This document shows positions 54,994 through 62,479 of a DNA stretch of 64,000 bases, piece after piece. Under the pieces are notes generated by a model. It worked only from the letters and a program-made list of their open reading frames with translations. It ran no database searches and had not been told where the DNA came from. This DNA comes from Campylobacter coli (GTDB lineage Bacteria; Campylobacterota; Campylobacteria; Campylobacterales; Campylobacteraceae): contig CP154437.1 in NCBI GenBank assembly GCA_039516895.1, positions 1-64,000 on the forward strand. The letters run 5' to 3'. The translations under genes were made by a program, and so were the position numbers. Each line of letters opens with the position of its first letter. The first letter of the stretch is position 1.

Positions 54994-57440
54994 AAAATGG
55001 CAAGCAAGATATAAAAGATAATAAAATAACTATAATCAATGCCGAAATAAAAGAGATAAATTTTCAAAAATTGCAAGAAAAAGCCATAAAAGAAATTTGT
55101 ATACTTGAGAGTGAAATAAAATATTTTTATTTCTTAGAAAAGAATACTATAAAAATAGATTTTAGAAATTGTAATTTTAAAAATCAAATTATCGCTAGAA
55201 AAGCATATTTTGAAAATGAAGTTATATTTCAGCAATGCGTGTTTGATGCTGTAGTAGATTTTTCTAAAACAAAATTTGATTCTAAGGTAGATTTTTCATT
55301 ATCTGTGTTTAAAGGTGAAGTGAGATTTATGGAAACTCAGTTTCAAGCAGAGCAAAGTAATAATGAAACAATAGAAAATGATTTTGAAGAGGCTGTTTTT
55401 GAAGAAAGAGTGTCTTTTGATAATGCTATATTTAAAGCAAGGGTTAGTTTTACATCCTCGCATTTCAAAGATGAAGTAAATTTTGTAAAAACTGAATTTC
55501 AAGCAAATCAAAACGACAGTGATATAATCGAAAATCAATTTTTAGGAGTTGTTTTTATAGGAAAGACATTCTTTAATAACGCTACATTTAAAGCAAGGGT
55601 TAGTTTTGTGCTTTCACAGTTTAAAGAAGAGGTAAGATTTATAGAAACTCAGTTTCAAGCAGGGCAAAGTAATAATGAAACAATAGAAAATGATTTTAGA
55701 GAAGTTATTTTTGAAGGAAGAGCATCTTTTTCTAACGCTACATTTAAAGCAAGGGTTAGTTTTGCGCTTTCACAGTTTAAAAGTGAAGCAAACTTTATAA
55801 AAACTGAATTTCAAGCAAATCAAAACGACAGTGATATAATCGAAAATCAATTTTTAGGAGTTGTTTTTATAGGAAAGACATTCTTTAATCATGCTATATT
55901 TAAAGCAAGGGTTAGTTTTGCGCTTTCACAGTTTAAAGAAGAGGTAAGATTTATAGAAACTCAGTTTCAAGCAGAGCAAAGTAATAATGAAACAATAGAA
56001 AATGAATTTAGAGAAGTTATTTTTGAAGGAAGAGCATTTTTTTCTAATGCTACATTTAAAGCAAGGGTTGGTTTTAGAATTTCACAGTTTAAAAGTGAAG
56101 CAAACTTTACAAAAACTGAATTTCAAGCAAATCAAAGCGACAGTGATATAATCGAAAATCAATTTTTAGGAGTTGTTTTTATAGGAAAGACAATCTTTAA
56201 TCATGCTACATTTAAAGCAAGGGTTAGTTTTACACTTTCACAGTTTAAAGATGAAGTAAGGTTTGCAGGAGTCAAATTTCAAGCAGAGCAAAGTAGTAAT
56301 CGCAAAATTATAGAAAATGAATTTAGGGAAGTTGTCTTTAAAGGAAAGGTAACTTTTGATAGTCTTGTATTTAAAGCAAGAATTAGCTTTTTGTTATCGA
56401 CATTTAAAGATGAAACATTCTTTTTAAATATAAATCCAAATAATTGTATATTTCATAATGTAGAATTTAATAAAATAAATTTTATTCATATTGATGATAT
56501 AAATGCAGAATCTTATGTATTCCAAAACACGGTATTTAAAGATACATTAAGCTTTAAAGGAATGGAATTTGAAAGATTGGAATTTGATAATGTTTTGTTT
56601 AATGGTGTTGTAACCTTTAGCAATACAAAGTTCAATGCTAAACCACAATTTATAAACTGCACTTTTTCTAATCAATTTAACATAGAACATCAATATATCA
56701 AATATAGTGATAAAGATATAGAAAATAAGATAAATAATATACAAGATAAAAATGATAAATTTCGCGCCTTGCTAAATTTAAGAGATTTGTTTAGGAAGCT
56801 AAAGAGTAACCGCATAGCTCATCACAATCTAATCGACGCTTCAGAACTAAGAACGCAAGAGCTTTATGCTAGGGAGTTGGAGCTAAAGTATAAAGAAAAG
56901 AAAAGCTTAAGAGAAAAAATCGAACGATGGCAACTTTTCTTTTATCGCAAGCTTTGCGATCATCATACCGATATTTTACAAAGTTTAAATTCGCTTATTT
57001 TGGTGATAGGGATTTTTGTGCTATCAAGCGTTGCGATAGTTGCTAATTTTAACTATCGTCTTGGATATAAGCCTATCTTGGAGCATTGGTATTTTTCATT
57101 GGATTTTTATAATCATCATATAAATTCTATCATACAAGATAATTATTTGTTTATGATGGCAGTAAATTTTGCAATGCTTTTTACTTATTTGGGTTTAGTT
57201 GGACTTGCTTTATGCCTAAAATATATGAGAGAATTTTTTATAATTATATCTTATGTGATAACTCTTTCAGTCCTAGTGGTTTCACCGAAAATTCTTATCC
57301 CTGCTATGGGAATTTTTACAGATAAAAGAGCTATGCTAGATCCGCTTAGCACAATGGGTGGAATTTATACAATCGTTTTTGGTTTTGTTGTATTTTCTTT
57401 TATAAAAACAATTAGAAAAAATTCCATAGTGCCAAGCTGA
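54948..57440 (+). CDS. Expanded beta-helix (pentapeptide-like) membrane protein, paralogue 2
   Basis: An 830-residue relative of paralogue 1 with the same start (EELAQYGILAKNG-type, here KELAQYGILAKNG), linker, FYRKLCDHHTD motif and C-terminal membrane segments. Its beta-helix holds seven 52-residue modules in ABABAB-A' order from residue 133. The A type begins QAEQSNNETIEN and the B type QANQNDSDIIEN. AB pairs repeat at exactly 312 bp. Its membrane part differs from paralogue 1 after DHHTD and has about four segments. The tail is IRKNSIVPS without the full Q-K-T block. The region from about 56440 to 56970 is nearly identical in DNA to 53875-54422. Function unknown. Confidence 0.82.
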   Translation: MEEFDKELAQYGILAKNGKQDIKDNKITIINAEIKEINFQKLQEKAIKEICILESEIKYFYFLEKNTIKIDFRNCNFKNQIIARKAYFENEVIFQQCVFDAVVDFSKTKFDSKVDFSLSVFKGEVRFMETQFQAEQSNNETIENDFEEAVFEERVSFDNAIFKARVSFTSSHFKDEVNFVKTEFQANQNDSDIIENQFLGVVFIGKTFFNNATFKARVSFVLSQFKEEVRFIETQFQAGQSNNETIENDFREVIFEGRASFSNATFKARVSFALSQFKSEANFIKTEFQANQNDSDIIENQFLGVVFIGKTFFNHAIFKARVSFALSQFKEEVRFIETQFQAEQSNNETIENEFREVIFEGRAFFSNATFKARVGFRISQFKSEANFTKTEFQANQSDSDIIENQFLGVVFIGKTIFNHATFKARVSFTLSQFKDEVRFAGVKFQAEQSSNRKIIENEFREVVFKGKVTFDSLVFKARISFLLSTFKDETFFLNINPNNCIFHNVEFNKINFIHIDDINAESYVFQNTVFKDTLSFKGMEFERLEFDNVLFNGVVTFSNTKFNAKPQFINCTFSNQFNIEHQYIKYSDKDIENKINNIQDKNDKFRALLNLRDLFRKLKSNRIAHHNLIDASELRTQELYARELELKYKEKKSLREKIERWQLFFYRKLCDHHTDILQSLNSLILVIGIFVLSSVAIVANFNYRLGYKPILEHWYFSLDFYNHHINSIIQDNYLFMMAVNFAMLFTYLGLVGLALCLKYMREFFIIISYVITLSVLVVSPKILIPAMGIFTDKRAMLDPLSTMGGIYTIVFGFVVFSFIKTIRKNSIVPS
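55344..56279 (+). repeat. Three tandem 312 bp units in paralogue 2
   Basis: The sequence GATATAATCG within the B module occurs at 55521, 55833 and 56145, giving a period of exactly 312 bp (104 residues, two 52-residue modules). Adjacent units are nearly identical, which points to recent unequal exchange. Paralogue 1 has a single AB pair at 53407-53718. Confidence 0.9.
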
Positions 57441-57457
57441 AAAATAGGAAGGATTAA

Positions 57458-59368
57458 ATGATGAAAAAAACACTTGAAAAAATACTTAATACCTTAGAGA
57501 AATGTTGTGAAGAAACACATCAAAATGATAAGAGTGAAAGTGATGAAAGTAAGAGTAAAAGCGGTAACCAAGAAGCTAGCACTAAACAGAAATTATCCAA
57601 AGTTTTATCTATAAATGAACAATATATATTTGCTCCAAGTCATAAAGAAACAAAAGAAACAATAAAAGAAATAAAAGCAAAAGGAGACTTTAGGCAAGGA
57701 GATGAGTTATTTTCTGATGATGGAAAATGGTATTTGATTCGCAAGGCAACACTAGACTTATCTTCATTATGTGATAATATGAACAATATCCAGTATAATG
57801 CTATTGCCCAGTGTAATATTATTTTTAGCGAATGTAATATTAGCTTAAGTGATAAGCAATCAGAGAATAATCGCATTGTTAAAACCAATCTATACTTTTA
57901 CAATTGTACTTTTGAAAAGTCATTAAATTTGAAAAATATTATTTTTGAAAAAACATTAACTTTTAATCAGTGTGCGTTTTATAATGACTTAAAAATATAT
58001 CAAAACCAATTTTTAGATCATTTGGTTTTTATAAATTGCTCCAATGAGCAAAATGATAAAAAAATCATATCCTTAGATTTGCAAGAAAACGAATTTGAAG
58101 GATATCTTTTTATAAAAAATTGCACCATAAAAAATATAAATTTGTGGAAAAATAAATTTAAAAATAGGTGTTATTTTGTAGATTCTAATTTTGGATATAA
58201 GGATAAAGTGAATAAAGCAGAATTAAATTTTTCAAATGCTCATTTTGAAGACGAAGTTTATTTTAACAACTCTGAATTTTATAATTATGCTGATTTTCAC
58301 GAGTGTAAATTTGACAATATAGCTTGTTTTTATGGAGTGAAGTTTTATAAGGCTCCGAATTTTTCTCAAGTAGTTTTAAAAGGTAATTTGAATGCTTTAA
58401 ATATAACTTCAAATTTTGTATTTGATGATTTAAAAATACAAATAAAGAAAGAACAAGAAAATTTTAATAAAGATAAAAAAGAACAAGATAAAAAACCTTT
58501 ATACAAATTTTCAAATGATTTTAGAGATTCTTTTAGGACTTTTAAAAGTGCTTTGATAAAAGATAACAATCTTTTAGATGCTTCAAATTTTCACAAATAC
58601 GAGCTTTATTGTAAAGAGCTAGAGTTAAAAAATAAAAAAGCTACAACTTTTAAAGATATAGTAGACAGATATCAACTTGTCTTTTATCGCAAGCTTTGTG
58701 ATCATCATACAGACTTACTCAAAGCATTTCATAACTTACTTATAGTCGTTATGCTTTTTGGTATGTTTTCTTTTGCACTTGATAAATTTAAACAACCTAG
58801 TCATATAGAAAATGATATAAAATATAACATCGTTAAAGTAGATTCTAATGAAAATTATATTTTTAAAGAACACAACAAAACCACTTACAATCTCTTATCT
58901 TTAAATATAGAGAAAGAAAGCGATAAATTTATAAAGAATGATTTTGTTTATATGATAGTTTTTTTAATTTTGGTTTTATTGTTACTTTCTTTTAATATTT
59001 TTACAAGCATATATATTTTTGGTTCAATTTTATATTTGATATTTAGTTTTTTAGATTTGCTAGCTTTGTATACCCATATTGCTGTTATTGTTTTTTTTGT
59101 ACTGTTTGCTTTAAAATTTATCTTACTTGATGACAGACAAAGATACAAAAGAGGTATTGTTGTCGCTATTTCTTATACAGTTTGTATTTTTACACTGTTG
59201 GTTAAACCTAGCTTATTGCTACCCGCACTTGGAAGTTTTTTAGATAAAGATTCTAATGCTACTTATCCTTTGTTGCTTAGCTTGTCTGTGGTGTATTTTA
59301 TACTTGTGGTATTGATATTGTTCTCACTCCAAAAAACCGCACGAAAGAATTCCATAGTGCCAAGTTAA
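57458..59368 (+). CDS. Beta-helix-like membrane protein, paralogue 3
   Basis: A 636-residue protein. The first 60 residues are charged and serine-rich (KSESDESKSKSGNQEAS). Residues 90-310 have a looser Phe/Asn-rich pentapeptide-like pattern (FYNCTFEKSLNLKNIIF). Then come FRDSFRTFKSALIKDNN, LDASNFHKYELYCKELELK and FYRKLCDHHTDLL, five or six membrane segments, and the tail FSLQKTARKNSIVPS. The 52-residue modules of paralogues 1-2 are absent. AGGAAGGA lies upstream of the ATGATG start. About 58 bp around 58513-58570 are identical to paralogue 4. Function unknown. Confidence 0.8.
   Translation: MMKKTLEKILNTLEKCCEETHQNDKSESDESKSKSGNQEASTKQKLSKVLSINEQYIFAPSHKETKETIKEIKAKGDFRQGDELFSDDGKWYLIRKATLDLSSLCDNMNNIQYNAIAQCNIIFSECNISLSDKQSENNRIVKTNLYFYNCTFEKSLNLKNIIFEKTLTFNQCAFYNDLKIYQNQFLDHLVFINCSNEQNDKKIISLDLQENEFEGYLFIKNCTIKNINLWKNKFKNRCYFVDSNFGYKDKVNKAELNFSNAHFEDEVYFNNSEFYNYADFHECKFDNIACFYGVKFYKAPNFSQVVLKGNLNALNITSNFVFDDLKIQIKKEQENFNKDKKEQDKKPLYKFSNDFRDSFRTFKSALIKDNNLLDASNFHKYELYCKELELKNKKATTFKDIVDRYQLVFYRKLCDHHTDLLKAFHNLLIVVMLFGMFSFALDKFKQPSHIENDIKYNIVKVDSNENYIFKEHNKTTYNLLSLNIEKESDKFIKNDFVYMIVFLILVLLLLSFNIFTSIYIFGSILYLIFSFLDLLALYTHIAVIVFFVLFALKFILLDDRQRYKRGIVVAISYTVCIFTLLVKPSLLLPALGSFLDKDSNATYPLLLSLSVVYFILVVLILFSLQKTARKNSIVPS
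59321..59365 (+). repeat. Tail repeat copy 2
   Basis: Tail-coding DNA TTCTCACTCC to CATAGTGCCAAG at the end of paralogue 3, nearly identical to the ends of paralogues 1 and 4 and to the orphan copy at 62431-62477. Confidence 0.85.
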
Positions 59369-59399
59369 AATGGTATAATAAAAAAACGAAAGGTTAAAA

Positions 59400-60941
59400 A
59401 TGACAAATACACAAATCAATGACAAGATTTTAGAGTTAGCTAATTATTTAAAAATAGACAATACATGTATTTACCATAATGCTAGATTGCAATGTATACA
59501 AATTAATAATGCCGTTATAAAGAATTTTAGTTTTAAATTATTTAATGAGTATAAATTATCATTTTTCAAATGCACATTTTTGTGTGAAATAAACGAAGCT
59601 CCTGGTTTTTTTGAGATAGAAAATCCAGTTTATATCTATGATTGTACTTTTGAAGAAAATGTTATTTCATATAATATCAAATTTAAAAGCAATGTGGTTA
59701 TAGCTCGTTGTAACTTTAATAAAAAGCTTTATTTTGAGGCAAATACATTTTGTAATTCTTCTAATTTTGAAAGAAATTTTTATAATTATGCTAGTTTTGA
59801 AAAAAGCCATTTTGAAAAAAGTACAACTTTTTACAATTCTACTTTTAACGGTTTAAATTTTTCACAAGCAGTTTTCAATGAAAATTTAAATATGGTTAAT
59901 GCAAAATTAAATTTTACTTTTTCTAATTTAGAAGAAAAAATCAAACAAGAATGCAACAATTTTAACAAAAAAAATGAGCAAGATGAAAAACCTTTAGATG
60001 AAATTGCAAATGATTTTAGAGATTCTTTTAGGACTTTTAAAAGTGCTTTGATAAAAGATAACAATGCCTTGGACGCTTCAAATTTTCACAAATGTGAGCT
60101 TTATTGCAAAGAGATAGAGTTAAAAGAAAGTTGGAATAAAAAAGGTGAGAATATAAAAAATATGACAGATTTAGAAAAAAATATTTGGAGAATTCGGGAT
60201 TTTGTGGATTTTTTACTTTTAGGATTTTATAGAAAGCTTTGCGATCATCACACAGACTTTTTAAAAGTTTTTAATAATCTTGTATTGTTAATTGTTTTAT
60301 ATGCTTTGTTTTTTTCAGGCTTTGTTTGGCTTCATGATGATGAATTAAAAGACACAAGAAAAATTTTAACTTTATTTGAATTTTTTGATAGGTTTAAATC
60401 TTATTTTGAAATAGGAAGTGTCATTTGTGTAATTTTTGGTTGTGGTTTGTTTGTTTACAAATTAAAATCATATGAAGCAAAAAATAATACCTCAAAAAAA
60501 CAAAAAATAAATTTTATATATATTATTAATGATTTTTGGAATTTGATTAAAAGTTTATTTTTCGCAATCTTTATTTCTTGTATGTTTTATATATTATTGT
60601 TTAAATTTATTGGATTTTTCTTAAATTTAGACAAAGATTTTGGATATTCACTACTTATAAATACTTTGTTTGTTAGTTTATATATTTGTTTAGTTTATAC
60701 CAAATCTTTGCTCTTTGGTAGATATGTGGTGCTTGTATTATCGTATATAGAATTTTTTATAATATTGATAAAACAACCTAGTATAATTCACCCTTTGATT
60801 GGAAAAATCGCAAATGAAGCTGATAAAGGTTTTAATTATCCAAGTTTGATGGTGTTAAACATACTATATACCATACTTTTGGCTTTAGTTATTTTCTCAC
60901 TCCAAAAAACCGCACGAAAGAATTCCATAGTGCCAAGCTGA
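59400..60941 (+). CDS. Beta-helix-like membrane protein, paralogue 4
   Basis: A 513-residue member of the same family with the shortest beta-helix-like part (about residues 40-165, FERNFYNYASFEKSHFEKS). It has the FRDSFRTFKSALIKDNN and LDASNFHKCELYCKEIELK linker, a variant motif FYRKLCDHHTDFL, about five membrane segments and the tail FSLQKTARKNSIVPS. GAAAGG precedes the ATG. The DNA after its stop resembles that after paralogue 1. Function unknown; family assignment rests on the shared linker, motif and tail. Confidence 0.8.
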   Translation: MTNTQINDKILELANYLKIDNTCIYHNARLQCIQINNAVIKNFSFKLFNEYKLSFFKCTFLCEINEAPGFFEIENPVYIYDCTFEENVISYNIKFKSNVVIARCNFNKKLYFEANTFCNSSNFERNFYNYASFEKSHFEKSTTFYNSTFNGLNFSQAVFNENLNMVNAKLNFTFSNLEEKIKQECNNFNKKNEQDEKPLDEIANDFRDSFRTFKSALIKDNNALDASNFHKCELYCKEIELKESWNKKGENIKNMTDLEKNIWRIRDFVDFLLLGFYRKLCDHHTDFLKVFNNLVLLIVLYALFFSGFVWLHDDELKDTRKILTLFEFFDRFKSYFEIGSVICVIFGCGLFVYKLKSYEAKNNTSKKQKINFIYIINDFWNLIKSLFFAIFISCMFYILLFKFIGFFLNLDKDFGYSLLINTLFVSLYICLVYTKSLLFGRYVVLVLSYIEFFIILIKQPSIIHPLIGKIANEADKGFNYPSLMVLNILYTILLALVIFSLQKTARKNSIVPS

Positions 60942-60996
60942 AAAATTTAAGGTATTGTGATGAAAATTTATAGCAAAACGCTAAGAACCAAAGAAA
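60894..60996 (+). repeat. Tail repeat copy 3 with intergenic extension
   Basis: Matches 54764-54866 (tail, stop and about 55 bp after it), so the segment after paralogue 4 has the same origin as that after paralogue 1. Confidence 0.85.
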
Positions 60997-61034
60997 TAGA
61001 AAATTTTAGTAGCAATAAGAACTATGAGGAATAA
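60960..61034 (+). CDS. 24-codon relic frame beginning MKIYSK
   Basis: ATG at 60960 opens a 24-residue frame (MKIYSKTLRTKEIEN then FSSNKNYEE) ending 3 bp before the GTG of the glycosyltransferase gene. Its first 12 residues match the relic frame at 54832. It may be only a by-product of the repeated DNA, though its position just before the next gene suggests it could couple translation. Confidence 0.4.
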   Translation: MKIYSKTLRTKEIENFSSNKNYEE

Positions 61035-61037
61035 ATA

Positions 61038-62399
61038 GTGAATTGGCAACAATATTTTCCAACGTATCATTTTGATCATAAAAAAAATAGAGATATTGCT
61101 TTAGAGGAATATAAATTTTGTTGTAAGATTCTTGAAAGTGAAGAAAGAATTTTCGATAATTTAATCAAATATATGCTTACATTTGGGACAATTATTATCT
61201 CTCTTTTATCGGGTGCAAGTGAAAAAATAAAAGTAATATTTAAAGGTATAGCAGAAAATCCGAACTATATTATATGGATTATTACTGTTTTGGTATTGCT
61301 ATTTTTTATCTTTATGACAAAAAATTTTGCAGAAAAGCAAAAGTCTATTATTTTTTCGAAACGAAAAATTATCATACTAAGAAGAATGCTTGGAATGGAC
61401 TATGGAACTCAAGAATTTTTATTTAAAAAAGGCATGCTCGAAGGTGCCAATATGCCTTTTAGCATTAAACTAAAATTCAATTATTTATATCATATTATTC
61501 CTATTCTATGTTTTGTAGCATTATTGCTTATAATATGTATTTTTTTAGGATATTCTTTAATGCATGCCATTGTTTTTAATAGCATAATGATTATAGCATT
61601 GTATTTGTTTTATATTTATTGTATTTTAGATATAAATGAAACAATGCTTTTGGTTATTATTAGAATATTATTTTCAAAATTAGGAATAAAATTTGTAGAT
61701 AATTTTGAACACGTTTTATATAGGGCTAAATTATCAGCTTATGAATGCAGAAGACAAAAAATTGATTTAAATAACCTTAAAAAAATGCTAGTTGCGATTG
61801 AAGATCAAAAATTTTATCAACATAAAGGAGTAGATTTTAAAGCATTATGTAGAGCTTTGTTATCTCGCGGTAGAAAAATACCTTTTTTTAATAAAATATC
61901 TTTTATTAAAAATATTCCATTTACCGGTGGTTCTACTATTACTCAGCAGCTTTTCAGGACTTTGTTTATTGAAAATATGAATAAAAAAAGATATCGAAGA
62001 AAGATGGCTGAAATTCTTTTAAGTTATTTTTGGTTTAATAAAATTTTAAATAAAGAAGAGCAACTTGAAATTTATCTGAGTGCTGTACGCTTCGATAAAA
62101 AAATATTTGGAATAATGCAAGCAATGCGCCATTTTTACGGTGGTGATAATAATAAAAATCTTTCAAAAGCTCAATCATTTTTTCTTATTGAACGTGTTTC
62201 TGTTACGAGTGGAACAATGCTTCCAAAAGTGATTGATACTATCGTAAGACTAGAAAAACAAAAAAAATTAAACAAAGAGGATATTAAAGATATTATTAAA
62301 ATATATACTAAAGCTCAGCAAGATAATAAAATTACAGTAATTTTTAACAATAGAAATATTCTAGAAGAATTATCCAAAAAATACGAGCATCAAAACTAG
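61038..62399 (+). CDS. Membrane protein with a GT51 peptidoglycan glycosyltransferase domain
   Basis: A 453-residue protein starting with GTG (GAGGAA upstream). Residues 40-215 hold four or five hydrophobic segments of no family I recognise. The C-terminal 220 residues are a GT51 transglycosylase domain: catalytic E255 in IEDQKFYQHKGVD, GGSTITQQLFRTL (297-309), KMAEILLSYFW with the second conserved Glu, and ILNKEEQLEIYLS. GT51 enzymes polymerise lipid II into glycan strands outside the membrane. Normal monofunctional enzymes have one N-terminal membrane helix; the multi-segment front end is unusual. No transpeptidase domain follows. Confidence 0.85.
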   Translation: MNWQQYFPTYHFDHKKNRDIALEEYKFCCKILESEERIFDNLIKYMLTFGTIIISLLSGASEKIKVIFKGIAENPNYIIWIITVLVLLFFIFMTKNFAEKQKSIIFSKRKIIILRRMLGMDYGTQEFLFKKGMLEGANMPFSIKLKFNYLYHIIPILCFVALLLIICIFLGYSLMHAIVFNSIMIIALYLFYIYCILDINETMLLVIIRILFSKLGIKFVDNFEHVLYRAKLSAYECRRQKIDLNNLKKMLVAIEDQKFYQHKGVDFKALCRALLSRGRKIPFFNKISFIKNIPFTGGSTITQQLFRTLFIENMNKKRYRRKMAEILLSYFWFNKILNKEEQLEIYLSAVRFDKKIFGIMQAMRHFYGGDNNKNLSKAQSFFLIERVSVTSGTMLPKVIDTIVRLEKQKKLNKEDIKDIIKIYTKAQQDNKITVIFNNRNILEELSKKYEHQN

Positions 62400-62430
62400 T
62401 GTTTTATACAGCATTATCCTTTTGCTTTGT

Positions 62431-62479
62431 ATTTTCTCACTCCAAAAAACCGCACGAAAGAATTCCATAGTGCCAAGCT
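62431..62479 (+). repeat. Orphan tail repeat copy 4 (scar)
   Basis: The tail-coding DNA of the paralogue family (TTTTCTCACTCC to TAGTGCCAAGC followed by TAA) occurs here without its gene, between the GT51 gene and the convergent efflux gene. Similarity to the paralogue 3' ends may begin near 62400. It marks a lost or displaced paralogue. It also overlaps the stop codon of the efflux gene. Confidence 0.85.

Noticed and set aside
55344-56279. CRISPR array, because of the regular repeats
   Set aside because: The repeats are in-frame 312 bp protein-coding units with no unique spacers of CRISPR length and no cas genes nearby.
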